Made by a program: the position numbers and the translations under genes. A stretch of 64,000 bases of DNA from Corynebacterium pseudodiphtheriticum DSM 44287 (GTDB lineage: Bacteria; Actinomycetota; Actinomycetes; Mycobacteriales; Mycobacteriaceae): positions 186,001 through 250,000 of the forward strand of contig NZ_JIAH01000008.1 in NCBI RefSeq assembly GCF_000688415.1, written 5' to 3'. Of the stretch, positions 1 through 8,771 are shown one piece after another. The notes below the pieces were generated by a model that saw nothing but the letters and a program-made list of their open reading frames with translations, had not been told where the DNA came from and ran no database searches. The first letter of the stretch is position 1; every line of letters begins with the position of its first letter.

Positions 1-675
1 AATCGCCAACTGCAAAACTCCGGACAACAACGGGTAGTGCGTGCAGCCCAACACGAGCGTGTCGACGCCCGCCGACTGCAGCGGCTCAACATAGCCTTGC
101 GCCACCCCCAAAATCTGCCGCCCGGAGGTAATGCCGCGTTCCACAAAATCCACGAATGCCGGACACGCCACCGCTTGCGCAGTCACCGCCGGATTCAGCC
201 GGAACATGTCTTGGTAGGCACCAGACTTCACGGTTCCTTCGGTACCAATGACACCGATCTTGCCGTTTCGGGTAGTTGCCATCGCACGCCGCACAGCAGG
301 CTGGATCACCTCCACCACAGGCACGTCGTAGCGTTCACGCGCATCGTGCAGGAAAGCTGCGGTGGCGGTGTTACATGCAATAACCAGCATTTTGCAACCA
401 CGTTCCACCAATTCATCAGCCACCCGCTGGGCATGGCTGCGCACCTGAGCAATAGGCAAAGGCCCGTAAGGCCCATGCGCAGTATCGCCTATATATAGCA
501 CCGATTCATTCGGCAGCTGATCCATAATGGTGCGCGCAACTGTCAAGCCGCCGACCCCAGAGTCGAAAATCCCGATCGGTGCTTCCCGGTCCAGCTGGCG
601 CGGGGTGCGGTTGCTCATGGGCGCAGACAACGTGTTCTGTACGGGGCTCTTGCCGGTGGTCTCGGTTGTGCTCAC
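1..675 (-). CDS. murI: Glutamate racemase MurI (3' end cut by the window edge)
   Basis: Interconverts L- and D-glutamate in the cytoplasm and so supplies D-Glu for peptidoglycan. The minus-strand translation reads without a stop from the left edge. It shows the family signatures: DSGVGG near the N-terminus, the first catalytic cysteine in an ACNTA context, and the second in GCTHYP close to the edge. Two starts fit: GTG at 675, or an in-frame ATG at 618 that begins [10 protein letters not shown]. Neither has a clear ribosome binding site, and homology to other racemases begins just after the ATG. It is the last visible gene of a minus-strand row that starts at clpS. The C-terminal part lies outside the window. 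Family assignment is secure; the exact start is not. Confidence 0.93.
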   Translation of the reverse strand, partial: MSTTETTGKSPVQNTLSAPMSNRTPRQLDREAPIGIFDSGVGGLTVARTIMDQLPNESVLYIGDTAHGPYGPLPIAQVRSHAQRVADELVERGCKMLVIACNTATAAFLHDARERYDVPVVEVIQPAVRRAMATTRNGKIGVIGTEGTVKSGAYQDMFRLNPAVTAQAVACPAFVDFVERGITSGRQILGVAQGYVEPLQSAGVDTLVLGCTHYPLLSGVLQLAI

Positions 676-781
676 GGGTTGTAGTTTAGCGGCTGCACAA
701 AATCAGGTTGCTCAGTCTTGTCGATGCCTGCGCTTTACGACAGCCTGAGCGCGCTCGAGCCCACACGTGCACTGCCGCTGG

Positions 782-1492
782 CTATTTCGTGTTGCGCACC
801 ATGAATCCGGCAATGATGCCACCGATGAATCCACACAGGTGCGCCTGCCAGGACACGCCCGGCATCGTCGGGAAGATTCCCCAGATTAATCCCGAGTACA
901 CGCTGGCAATGACCAGGCCGATAACCAGTTGGGTGAAACTACGATTGAAAATTCCGCGTACCAACAAATAAGCAAACCAGCCATAGAGCACACCGGAAGC
1001 ACCGATATGCACCGTACCCACGCCGCCAATCAGCCACGTGCCCATGCCTGCAACCAGGGTGATGATCAACGTCGATTTCAGCCATACATGCTTGCCCGAG
1101 GCCGCAATCACAAAAGTGAATAATGCCCCTGGGATGGTATTCGAAATCAAGTGCGCGAAATTGCCGTGAATCAGCGGCGCCGTAAACACCGTCCACCAGG
1201 CTGTGGTATCCAGCGGGTGTACACCGTAGGCCAACAGCGATCCGCCGAGCACATACTGGTTGACGATGTGCACCGCCCAAATCACGACGACATAGGTCAC
1301 GGCATAGGATGTGCCCGCTTGTAAACGCCGACCGACGCCTAGCCGCGCAGGTCCACCACCACCGCGGCGGGCCGGTTGGTTCGACAGGTACGGCATCATC
1401 CCGCCAGTGTGGCCAGTATTTCCCGGCCCGGAGTAATTCGGGTTGTACTGCCGGAAGTTATCACGGGGTGGTCGGCGAAAACTTGGTTCCAT
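782..1492 (-). CDS. Rhomboid-family intramembrane serine protease
   Basis: A 236-residue polytopic membrane protein that should cleave transmembrane substrates within the bilayer; the substrate is unknown. Residues 1-55 are a Pro/Gly/Asn-rich cytosolic tail, followed by about six hydrophobic segments. The catalytic serine is in GASGVLYG (about Ser166) and the catalytic histidine in WQAHLCGF (about His218). An HGNFAHLISN element near 109-118 matches the oxyanion-side motif of the family. An AGGAGA-like ribosome binding site precedes the ATG at 1492, which lies 15 bases after the stop of the upstream P1 peptidase, so the two are probably co-transcribed. Rhomboids next to murI are common in Corynebacterium and Mycobacterium relatives (family knowledge). 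Confidence 0.93.
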   Translation of the reverse strand: MEPSFRRPPRDNFRQYNPNYSGPGNTGHTGGMMPYLSNQPARRGGGGPARLGVGRRLQAGTSYAVTYVVVIWAVHIVNQYVLGGSLLAYGVHPLDTTAWWTVFTAPLIHGNFAHLISNTIPGALFTFVIAASGKHVWLKSTLIITLVAGMGTWLIGGVGTVHIGASGVLYGWFAYLLVRGIFNRSFTQLVIGLVIASVYSGLIWGIFPTMPGVSWQAHLCGFIGGIIAGFMVRNTK

Positions 1493-1507
1493 CGGCTGGT
1501 CATTCTC

Positions 1508-2599
1508 CTAGTTCGCGAAATTCGCTGCCTTAGCCAGTTGCGAGTACGTCGGCAAGCCGTAACCGGGTTCCGCATGGACCACGGCATGCACGATGGCATC
1601 GCAGACCACCTGGGAACTTGCCGCACACAGGGCAGTCATCGTTTCTGTGGTGATCGTTTCTGCAGTCATCGTTTCTGTGGTGGTCGCTGGATCGTCCACC
1701 ATGCTAGACGAATTGTGGGGTGAGTCAGCCGATTCTTTCGCAACTGATTCTTTCGCAGCTGTCGAAACCGCAAACAGCGTGTCCCCGTCCAACGGGCTGT
1801 GGGCAGGCCGTACAGCCCAGGAAATCCCATCGTGGCCACACATCGCCAACCGGCGTAACTGCGCTTTGCTGAGCGGCGCGTTGGTGGCGATCACCCCGAT
1901 GGTGGTATTCAGTGACGCGGCTGGGCTGGGCAGATCCGCGAATCTTTCCGGGTCCACGGGTGCGCGCTCCGGGGCACCGAACAATCTACCCGTAGCTGCA
2001 TCGACGACCTCACCGACGGGGTTAGCTACCACGGCGGCAGAGACTTGGTAGCCTGCAACTTCCCGGCTGGCTTGGCCGAACCCGCCACGTAGCTTTCCGG
2101 CGGTAGCTCCACAGCCAGCGCCGATGTTGCTTGTCGATGTCGTATTGGCAACGCCGTCGAAGTTTTCCAGCGCACGAGCCGTGGCACGCTGCCCGTCTGC
2201 CGCAGTCGGCCGGTGTTGCGGATCGCCTACGGCAAGATCAAAAATCACCGCCGCGGGCACGATCGGCACCACTGGCCCATCGCTATCCGGGCCGAAAACG
2301 CGAAAACCAGCCCCGCGTGATTCCAACTCCGCCATCGCACCATCGGCAGCTGCCAGCCCATACGCAGAACCGCCGGCCAGCACAATCGCTTGTACTGCAC
2401 CAACGGTATTTTCTGGCGCTAACAAGTCTGTTTCTCGGGTTCCGGGGCCGCCGCCGCGCACATCAACGCTGGCGACCGCGCCTGCGCCAGAACCAGCTGC
2501 AGCGAAGCTCAGCACACTCACCCCGGTAGCACCGAGGCTGACATGTCCGATGCCCACACCGGGGCAAAAGTCCATTTCGGACCGATTAGACATACGCAT
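1508..2599 (-). CDS. P1 (DmpA/NylC-like) family peptidase
   Basis: A member of the Ntn-type P1 peptidase family (L-aminopeptidase/D-esterase, 6-aminohexanoate oligomer hydrolase), which self-cleaves to expose a catalytic Thr or Ser. The cleavage region is visible as SLNTTIGVIATNA at about residues 229-241. The N-terminal domain shows the typical VGIGHVS and GGSAYGLAAADG elements. Residues of about 283-323 form an unusual insertion of short repeats (KES and ETMT units) encoded by 15-base tandem repeats near 1635-1690 and 1730-1765. The start at 2599 (MRMSNRS) has an alternative ATG two codons downstream. The real substrate cannot be inferred. It lies between DUF2017 and the rhomboid gene in a same-strand run. 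Confidence 0.88.
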   Translation of the reverse strand: MRMSNRSEMDFCPGVGIGHVSLGATGVSVLSFAAAGSGAGAVASVDVRGGGPGTRETDLLAPENTVGAVQAIVLAGGSAYGLAAADGAMAELESRGAGFRVFGPDSDGPVVPIVPAAVIFDLAVGDPQHRPTAADGQRATARALENFDGVANTTSTSNIGAGCGATAGKLRGGFGQASREVAGYQVSAAVVANPVGEVVDAATGRLFGAPERAPVDPERFADLPSPAASLNTTIGVIATNAPLSKAQLRRLAMCGHDGISWAVRPAHSPLDGDTLFAVSTAAKESVAKESADSPHNSSSMVDDPATTTETMTAETITTETMTALCAASSQVVCDAIVHAVVHAEPGYGLPTYSQLAKAANFAN

Positions 2600-2607
2600 C
2601 TAATCTT

Positions 2608-3141
2608 TTAGTCTTCCATCATGGCGCTAAGCAGCGAATCTTGGTTATAGGCCAACCATTCCACCAACGCGTCGCGGTCTGAGATCAGCTCTGAGACTTT
2701 CTTATCCGTATTCGCCAGATACAACCGGGCGTCATTCAGGCCCGCAACAAAGGCCTGCACCTCGGATTCATCCAAGTTAATTTCTACGCCCTCGTTGACC
2801 TTTTCGGAGACCAACTGCAGGTTCTGCAGCTTGGCACGCGCAATGTCATTTTCGTGCAGCGAGCGCAACAGGGAACGATCGCCGTCGTATTCCTCGTCGC
2901 CTTCGCGCTGAAAATCCGGGAACAACCGCGCCAGTGCGGGATCGTCCGGCGCTTCTTTGTGGCCAGAAGGCATATCCATCATCTCAGCCAACTCGTCTTT
3001 CGGCGCGGACTGCGCTCGGGCGATAATCGCTTCCACGACAGCTGCGATAATATCGCCCATGGCTTCACGCTCAATGGGGTCGAGAACGGTCTGGAATTTC
3101 GGGCTGCGTCGCAGGCCCTTCTTCTTGCGCCACGGTTGCAT
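2608..3141 (-). CDS. DUF2017 family protein
   Basis: A conserved actinobacterial protein of unknown function, 177 residues, basic at the N-terminus (MQPWRKKKGLRR) and otherwise acidic and helical. There is no signal peptide or membrane segment. It sits directly downstream of clpS, an arrangement conserved in Actinobacteria, so a link to ClpS-dependent proteolysis is often suspected but unproven. The ATG at 3141 is preceded by a good AGAGGAGC ribosome binding site. The C-terminus ends in an acidic LSAMMED. The family name rests on recalled sequence pattern plus the position beside clpS. Confidence 0.85.
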   Translation of the reverse strand: MQPWRKKKGLRRSPKFQTVLDPIEREAMGDIIAAVVEAIIARAQSAPKDELAEMMDMPSGHKEAPDDPALARLFPDFQREGDEEYDGDRSLLRSLHENDIARAKLQNLQLVSEKVNEGVEINLDESEVQAFVAGLNDARLYLANTDKKVSELISDRDALVEWLAYNQDSLLSAMMED

Positions 3142-3192
3142 GGTCTCGAAAGCTCCTCTAGTCCTTAATTACTCGGAATATCGCGCCGGGGA

Positions 3193-3627
3193 TTAGCCCG
3201 CTTGCTGCATCGTCGCCCACAGCCCAGCGGTGTGCAGCTTTTTCACGTCGGCTTCCACCTTATCGCGCTCACCGGAGGTCACCACGGCTTTGCCTTCCGA
3301 ATGCACCTGCATCATCAGCTCCTGCGCGCGGGATTTCGAAAAGCCCAGCACGGTTTGGAACACGTAAGTTACATAGCTCATGAGGTTGACGGGGTCATCC
3401 CACACGATGCACATCCACGGCAGATTCGCACTCGTAGCAACCTCAACGTCAATTTCTTCATCCAGCTCGGGGCTGGCCATTGGGCTAGATGCGTGCACTT
3501 CCATGGCGGAGGTTTCTAGTTCTACAGAAACTTCCGACTCGTGAGCCAACTCGTGAGCCTCAGACTTGCGCGTATTCATGACTGCTAGTTTACTGACTCG
3601 TTCCCGTGATTTCTGCATATTAGACAC
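3193..3627 (-). CDS. clpS: ATP-dependent Clp protease adaptor ClpS
   Basis: Adaptor that binds the N-domain of ClpC or ClpA and delivers N-degron substrates. The core fold is clear: [17 protein letters not shown] at about residues 75-91, with the conserved D-x-x-N/M substrate-pocket region, followed by the [11 protein letters not shown] segment. The N-terminus is long and acidic (about 65 residues rich in Glu, Ser and Ala), which is unusual beside the roughly 100-residue family norm. Possible starts are GTG at 3627, ATG at 3618 and ATG at 3579; none has a good ribosome binding site, so the true protein may be 128 residues. It is divergent from pncB. Just upstream, a TAGACACyCACGAAGTTCAA unit is present twice (about 3622-3662). 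Confidence 0.9.
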   Translation of the reverse strand: MSNMQKSRERVSKLAVMNTRKSEAHELAHESEVSVELETSAMEVHASSPMASPELDEEIDVEVATSANLPWMCIVWDDPVNLMSYVTYVFQTVLGFSKSRAQELMMQVHSEGKAVVTSGERDKVEADVKKLHTAGLWATMQQAG

Positions 3628-3728
3628 CCACGAAGTTCAAGCTAGACACTCACGAAGTTCAAAAGCCTACAATTTCTAGGGCCGTTGAACCTGCTCAGCC
3701 CTCCTGCGGCCACCAGCCGTCGGCAAGA

Positions 3729-5072
3729 ATGCTGGGTGTATCCTTAGCGAGTGTGAATTCTTTGCAGCATCCTGCCGCTTCCACCGCGCTATTAACAGAT
3801 AAATACGAGCTGACGATGCTCGAAGCCGCGCTTGCCGACGGCACCGCCCACCGCAACGTCACCTTCGAGGTTTTCACCCGGCGCTTGCCCACTGAGCGCC
3901 GCTACGGCATCGTCGCTGGCACGGCGCGAGTGCTGGAAGCAATCCGCGATTTCCGCTTCACTGAAAAACAACTGGAACAGCTCGATTTCCTGCAACCGGA
4001 AACCATCGAGTACCTGCGTAATTATCATTTTCGCGGCCAGGTAGATGGCTACCGCGAGGGCGAGCTCTACTTCCCGTCTTCACCCATTTTGACGGTCCGC
4101 GGGACTTTCGCCGAATGCGTCATCTTGGAAACCGTCGTGCTGTCCATTTTGAACGCGGATTCTGCTGTGGCCTCTGCCGCTGCCCGCATGGTCTGCGCTG
4201 CGGATGGGCGATTCATGCTCGAAATGGGCTCGCGCCGCACACACGAGTACGCTGCGGTAACTGCCGCCCGTGCGGCTTATCTCGCCGGGTTCGACGCCAC
4301 CTCTAACTTGGAAGCCGCCAGCCGCTACGGCATTCCGGCGCAGGGGACAGCCGCGCACGCGTGGACACTGTTGCACGTCGACGAGAACGGCCAGCCGGAT
4401 GAGAAATCAGCTTTTGCTGCGCAGGTGAAACGCCACGGTGCATCGACGACGCTGCTGGTTGATACTTTCGATATCACCCGGGGCGTAGAAAACGCGGTCG
4501 CTGTTGCAGGCACAGAGCTGGGGGGCGTGCGCATCGACTCCGGTGACCTCGGCGCACTCACCCGCCGGGTGCGCAAACAGCTTGATGGGCTCGGCGCGAC
4601 CAACACCAAAATCGTAGTCTCTTCTGACCTCGACGAATTCGCCATCGCTGGTTTGCGCGGTGACCCCGTCGATGTCTTTGGCGTCGGCACTTCCGTGGTC
4701 ACTGGCTCTGGCTCGCCGACGGCATCGCTGGTGTACAAGCTGGTGGAAGTCGAGGGCAAGCCTGTCTCGAAGCGTTCGTCCGGAAAGGTCTCCGACGGCG
4801 GCACCAAAGCCGGCGTGCGCACGTACCGTGAAACCGGAGTGGCTGTGGAAGAAATCATCTACCCGCTTGGCGGCGAGATACCTGCGCATTCCGGTGCAGA
4901 AATCCGCGAATTGACGGTTCCGTTGATCCGCGACGGCGAGATCGTCGATGGCTTGGATGACCTGCATGCCTCCCGCGAACTAGTCTCAGCAGGCATTGCC
5001 AGCCTGCCGTGGGAAGGTTTGGCTTTGGGCCGCGGTGAACCTGCGGTACCGACGCGTCTGGCTGGGTTCTAA
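3729..5072 (+). CDS. pncB: Nicotinate phosphoribosyltransferase
   Basis: Joins nicotinate and PRPP to give nicotinate mononucleotide, the salvage entry to NAD. The 447-residue protein has the N-terminal LTDKYELTMLEAAL signature, the RRLPTERRYGIVAG block, and the phosphate-binding GVRIDSGDLG and FGVGTSVVTG loops. An in-frame GTG at 3753 (beginning NSLQHPAAS) is a plausible alternative to the ATG at 3729; homology begins only around residue 20. The next gene begins at the base after the stop codon, so the two are translationally coupled. nadE lies in the same window at 18.2 kb but in a different transcription unit. Confidence 0.94.
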   Translation: MLGVSLASVNSLQHPAASTALLTDKYELTMLEAALADGTAHRNVTFEVFTRRLPTERRYGIVAGTARVLEAIRDFRFTEKQLEQLDFLQPETIEYLRNYHFRGQVDGYREGELYFPSSPILTVRGTFAECVILETVVLSILNADSAVASAAARMVCAADGRFMLEMGSRRTHEYAAVTAARAAYLAGFDATSNLEAASRYGIPAQGTAAHAWTLLHVDENGQPDEKSAFAAQVKRHGASTTLLVDTFDITRGVENAVAVAGTELGGVRIDSGDLGALTRRVRKQLDGLGATNTKIVVSSDLDEFAIAGLRGDPVDVFGVGTSVVTGSGSPTASLVYKLVEVEGKPVSKRSSGKVSDGGTKAGVRTYRETGVAVEEIIYPLGGEIPAHSGAEIRELTVPLIRDGEIVDGLDDLHASRELVSAGIASLPWEGLALGRGEPAVPTRLAGF

Positions 5073-7211
5073 ATGGAGTCTGCCAGCACCAATACCAGCG
5101 CCAGCACCGGGACCGGCAGCACTAGTACGGGTACCAATACCGGCAGCACCGAAGAACTTCTCGCCACTGCCGTGAGCGGTTTCGGCGGTGCAGATCGCCC
5201 AGGCCAGCGTCGGATGGCCAACGCCGTCGAATCCGCCCTCGGTTCCGGGCGTCACTTGGCAGTCCAAGCCGGCACCGGCACCGGGAAATCCCTGGCCTAT
5301 CTGGTCCCGGCGTTTCGCCACGCGCAAGAAACCGATACGTGCGTCATCGTCTCCACTGCGACTCTGGCTTTGCAGCGCCAGCTCATAGAACGCGATCTGC
5401 CTCGGCTTGCCGACGCCCTGGAGCCGGTGATGGAACGGCGGCCAACTTTCGCAATCATGAAGGGTCGGTCCAATTACCTGTGCATGAACAAAATCGCGCA
5501 AGCACAACTGGAGCCGGAATTAGAGGCAGCAGCCGAAGACGCAGCTGCCACAGAGGCCGCCAGAGAAGCGGCTGCAGATGCCGCTGGAAAGGCCGCCACA
5601 GCTTCCGGGCACACAGTCGAACAAGCTGCTAGCGAAACGCCCGCACGCCCTGGCAACCCGCAACCAATCACCTGGCTAGGAAAACAAATCGCCAGCCTGC
5701 ACAACTGGGCCCAAGAAACCGAGAGCGGCGACCGCGATGACCTTGACACCAGTGTCAGTGATGCCGCTTGGCGCCACGTTTCGGTCAGCTCCCAAGAATG
5801 CCTCGGTGCCTCGCGCTGCCCACACGGCGTGGAGTGTTTCGCCGAACTCGCCCGCCAAGAAGCCCGCGAGGTCGACGTCGTCGTCACGAATCACGCCATG
5901 CTCGCCATCGACGCAATCTCCGAGATCGATACCCTCCCCGAACACGATTGCGTCATCATCGACGAGGCCCACGAACTCGATGCCCGCATAACCTCTGCAA
6001 CCACCGCAGAACTTTCCCCGCGCTCACTGACCTTGGCAGCCAATCGCGCCGGTCCGCTTGGCGCGGAGGGCAAGGATTCCCGTTTGAAGGATCTCGCCGA
6101 GCAATGGCGGATTACCACAGAAGATCTTCCCGACGGGCGCTGGACGGAATTGGATCAGGCCGCCGATTCTGAACTCACCGCCATCGCAGATGCGCTGGCG
6201 TCGCTACGCGCCACGCTGAAAGATGCCCCGGAGGGCGAAGCCACTAATGAGCCAGAAACCGCAGCCGAGCGTAATAACCTGCGCAATCACTTGGCGACGT
6301 TGGAAGAAACCGTGCATCGCATCCAAGAAGTCTTCGATACCGAGGACCCGGCCGCGCAAGACGATGTGGTTTGGTTGGACCGCAATGAACGCTACGGGGA
6401 CACATTGCAGGTAGCACCCTTGTCGGTGGCAGATTTACTGCGCGACCGCTTATTCGGGGAGAACACCGTGGTGCTGACCTCGGCGACGCTGACTTTGGGC
6501 GGGCGTTTCGACGCCATGGGCGCGCAATGGGGTTTGCCCAAGGGTAAGTGGGACAGTTTGGATGCGGGCACCCCGTTTGATCCGGCGAAATCCGGGATTC
6601 TCTATGCGCCGAGGCACCTGCCGCAGCCGGGCAGAGATGGTCTGGCACCAGAAACCTTGGAAGAGATGCGTGAGCTGATTATGGCAGCCGGCGGGCGTAC
6701 CCTCGGGTTGTTTTCCTCGAAGCGGGCGGCCGTGCAAGCGGCCGACGAGTTGCGCCCGAAGTTGCCCTTCCCCGTCTATGTACAGGGTGAGGATTCGATT
6801 GGTGCGCTCGTCGAAAAGTTTGCCGCGAAAGAACACTCTGTCCTGTTTGGCACTTTGACGCTGTGGCAAGGTGTCGACGTACCCGGCAAGGCTTGTTCAC
6901 TCGTGCTGATGGACCGCATTCCGTTTCCGCGGCCCGATAACCCACTGCTGCAAGCACGCTCGGAGGCAGCGCAGGCAGCTGGGCGTAACGGCTTCATGGA
7001 AGTCTCTGCCACCCACGCCGCGCTATTGATGGCGCAGGGTGCAGGGCGTCTGTTGCGTTCAGCTACCGACCGTGGCGTGGTCGCGGTATTGGATAACCGG
7101 GTGGTCACTAAGCGCTACGGCCAGTTCTTGTTGTCATCTTTACCGCCGTTTTGGCGCACCCAAGATAAAAAGACCGTGCTGGGTGCACTGAAGAGATTGG
7201 TGCAGAGCTAG
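5073..7211 (+). CDS. DinG/XPD-like ATP-dependent DNA helicase
   Basis: A superfamily 2 helicase of the DinG/YoaA branch, 712 residues, expected to unwind DNA 5' to 3' during repair. Walker A is GTGTGKS at residues 67-73 and the DEAH box (IIDEAHELD) is near 297. Four cysteines around residues 136, 242, 248 and 254 (YLCMNK, ECLGASRC, ECF) fit the Fe-S cluster of the family. Helicase motifs near the C-terminus include FGTLTLWQGVDVPG and QGAGRLLRSATDRG. Two low-complexity stretches are odd: a Ser/Thr/Gly N-terminus (residues 2-26) and an Ala/Glu insertion near 147-190 next to the Fe-S region. It begins immediately after the pncB stop and is convergent with serB. Confidence 0.9.
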   Translation: MESASTNTSASTGTGSTSTGTNTGSTEELLATAVSGFGGADRPGQRRMANAVESALGSGRHLAVQAGTGTGKSLAYLVPAFRHAQETDTCVIVSTATLALQRQLIERDLPRLADALEPVMERRPTFAIMKGRSNYLCMNKIAQAQLEPELEAAAEDAAATEAAREAAADAAGKAATASGHTVEQAASETPARPGNPQPITWLGKQIASLHNWAQETESGDRDDLDTSVSDAAWRHVSVSSQECLGASRCPHGVECFAELARQEAREVDVVVTNHAMLAIDAISEIDTLPEHDCVIIDEAHELDARITSATTAELSPRSLTLAANRAGPLGAEGKDSRLKDLAEQWRITTEDLPDGRWTELDQAADSELTAIADALASLRATLKDAPEGEATNEPETAAERNNLRNHLATLEETVHRIQEVFDTEDPAAQDDVVWLDRNERYGDTLQVAPLSVADLLRDRLFGENTVVLTSATLTLGGRFDAMGAQWGLPKGKWDSLDAGTPFDPAKSGILYAPRHLPQPGRDGLAPETLEEMRELIMAAGGRTLGLFSSKRAAVQAADELRPKLPFPVYVQGEDSIGALVEKFAAKEHSVLFGTLTLWQGVDVPGKACSLVLMDRIPFPRPDNPLLQARSEAAQAAGRNGFMEVSATHAALLMAQGAGRLLRSATDRGVVAVLDNRVVTKRYGQFLLSSLPPFWRTQDKKTVLGALKRLVQS

Positions 7212-7229
7212 TCCAAAACCGGTCCAGAG

Positions 7230-8531
7230 CTAGTCCAATGCGACGCGGTGGTAGCTGCCATCCTCCCGGTCGGAAGTATCGATCTCTGTGCGGGGAATCC
7301 CCATGATGTAGAGCACTTCATCCAAAAATGGGTGGCTCACCGAGGTATCAGCAATTTCCCGCAATGCTGGCTTCGCATTGAAAGCCACGCCCAGGCCGGC
7401 AGCGGAGATCATGTCGATGTCATTGGCACCGTCGCCGACGGCCACGGTTTGTGCCATCGTCAGGCCCGAATCCGCGGCGAATTCCGCGAGTAAATTCGCC
7501 TTCGCGGCACGGTCTACCACCTGTCCAATCACCCGGCCGGTGAGCTTACCGTCTTCGATTTCCAGGGTATTGGCCCGAACGTAATCGAGCTCGAGTTCTT
7601 CGGCGAGATCTTCTAGCACCTGAATAAAACCACCAGAGACCACCGCGGTGCGATAACCCATACGGTTCAGCGTACGCAGCGTAGTGCGCGCGCCTGGGGT
7701 TAGTTCGATGGCATCGGCGACTTCTTGCACCACGGACGCATCCAGCCCAGCCAAAGCCTTTACGCGCTCACGCAACGATTCTTCAAAATCTAATTCCCCG
7801 CGCATCGCCCGTTCAGTCACTTCGGCGACTTCCGCTTCCCTGCCTGCGTGGGCAGCGAGCATTTCAATAACCTCGCCGGTGATTAGCGTGGAATCGCAGT
7901 CAAAGCACACCAGTCGTTTACCCCGACGGGCCAGACCTGCGCGTTCGATCGCAATATCCACCCCGAGGTTGCTGGTCAGCTGCGCTAGCGCCGCACGGAG
8001 GTCTTCACTGGCACCAGGTGCTGGATTTGCTACCGACACAAAGATTTCTAGGCCAGTAACTGGGTAATCCGCTATGCCACGCATGCGGTCGATATTCGCA
8101 CCGTGCTGGGCCAGGGTGGCGCCGACCGCTGAAATCGCCTGTGCCGTAACTGGGTTTCCCAGCACGACCACGACGTGAGTAGACCGTGGATCTGGTGCCG
8201 GAGTCTCGTTATCTTCTGTTCGGTACTCGATGGTGACCTGCTGGCCTAACGGGGTTAATGCAGCGGTCAAAGCTTCAGATAGCTCAGCGAAATGCTCGTC
8301 TTTGATGCCAGTAAACGCAGCCAATTGCAGGTGGCCCAAAAACTCAGACTGCTGCACGTCTAACAGCTGCACGCCATAATTAGCCAGCACGCGGAAAAAT
8401 TCCGCGGAAACGCCTTTTTGGTCTTTCCCGCTGACGATAACGACGGCAGAGCGCAATCCTTTCTGCAAGCGGACGGTTGGTTCGGCTTGCCGGGATGCAG
8501 CGGGGGTCTGCTTGGGATCTGGTTGGTTCAC
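7230..8531 (-). CDS. serB: Phosphoserine phosphatase with N-terminal ACT domains
   Basis: Catalyses the last step of serine synthesis, phosphoserine to serine. The 433-residue protein has two ACT-like regulatory domains (about 25-105 and 117-195) and a HAD phosphatase domain. The HAD nucleophile motif is DCDST at residues 211-215, and the fourth motif is GDGANDIDM. The extended N-terminus with tandem ACT domains is the usual mycobacterial and corynebacterial form. The start is GTG at 8531, preceded by a GAGGAAC-like ribosome binding site. It is convergent with the helicase gene; the 18-base gap carries a small direct repeat. Confidence 0.94.
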   Translation of the reverse strand: MNQPDPKQTPAASRQAEPTVRLQKGLRSAVVIVSGKDQKGVSAEFFRVLANYGVQLLDVQQSEFLGHLQLAAFTGIKDEHFAELSEALTAALTPLGQQVTIEYRTEDNETPAPDPRSTHVVVVLGNPVTAQAISAVGATLAQHGANIDRMRGIADYPVTGLEIFVSVANPAPGASEDLRAALAQLTSNLGVDIAIERAGLARRGKRLVCFDCDSTLITGEVIEMLAAHAGREAEVAEVTERAMRGELDFEESLRERVKALAGLDASVVQEVADAIELTPGARTTLRTLNRMGYRTAVVSGGFIQVLEDLAEELELDYVRANTLEIEDGKLTGRVIGQVVDRAAKANLLAEFAADSGLTMAQTVAVGDGANDIDMISAAGLGVAFNAKPALREIADTSVSHPFLDEVLYIMGIPRTEIDTSDREDGSYHRVALD

Positions 8532-8603
8532 AGGTTCCTCAATTCGGTTGCTACGTCGGTGAAACTAGCGGCGGCGTATACGCAGGGTGCCGTTTCTAGG
8601 ATA

Positions 8604-8653
8604 AGCCAAACCCCCGCTACCCACTAGGAGTGGATGGGCGCGGGGGTTTGGCT
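8604..8653 (-). terminator. Hairpin terminator of ctaD
   Basis: A perfect 14-base stem (AGCCAAACCCCCGC with its complement) encloses a loop that itself forms a CCACT-agg-AGTGG hairpin. It lies about 120 bases past the ctaD stop and before the serB coding region. Read on the minus strand it would end ctaD transcription, although no strong U-tract follows. Confidence 0.7.
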
Positions 8654-8771
8654 GATTAGCAGGTAGTGGCTAGTTCTGGCGCAACCGCTGTGGCTGATTT
8701 CTCCAGAACTATGCTGTTAGAACTTTCGACCTGCTAAGAGCGTTCTTAAGCGTCAGGAGCACAGGCACGGA

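Noticed and set aside
25-498. Plus-strand frame opposite murI
   Set aside because: Antisense to murI, which shows both catalytic cysteine motifs.
1635-1765. Frameshifted or broken P1 peptidase because of repeats
   Set aside because: The reading frame stays open through the repeats and the conserved C-terminus follows, so this is an in-frame insertion.
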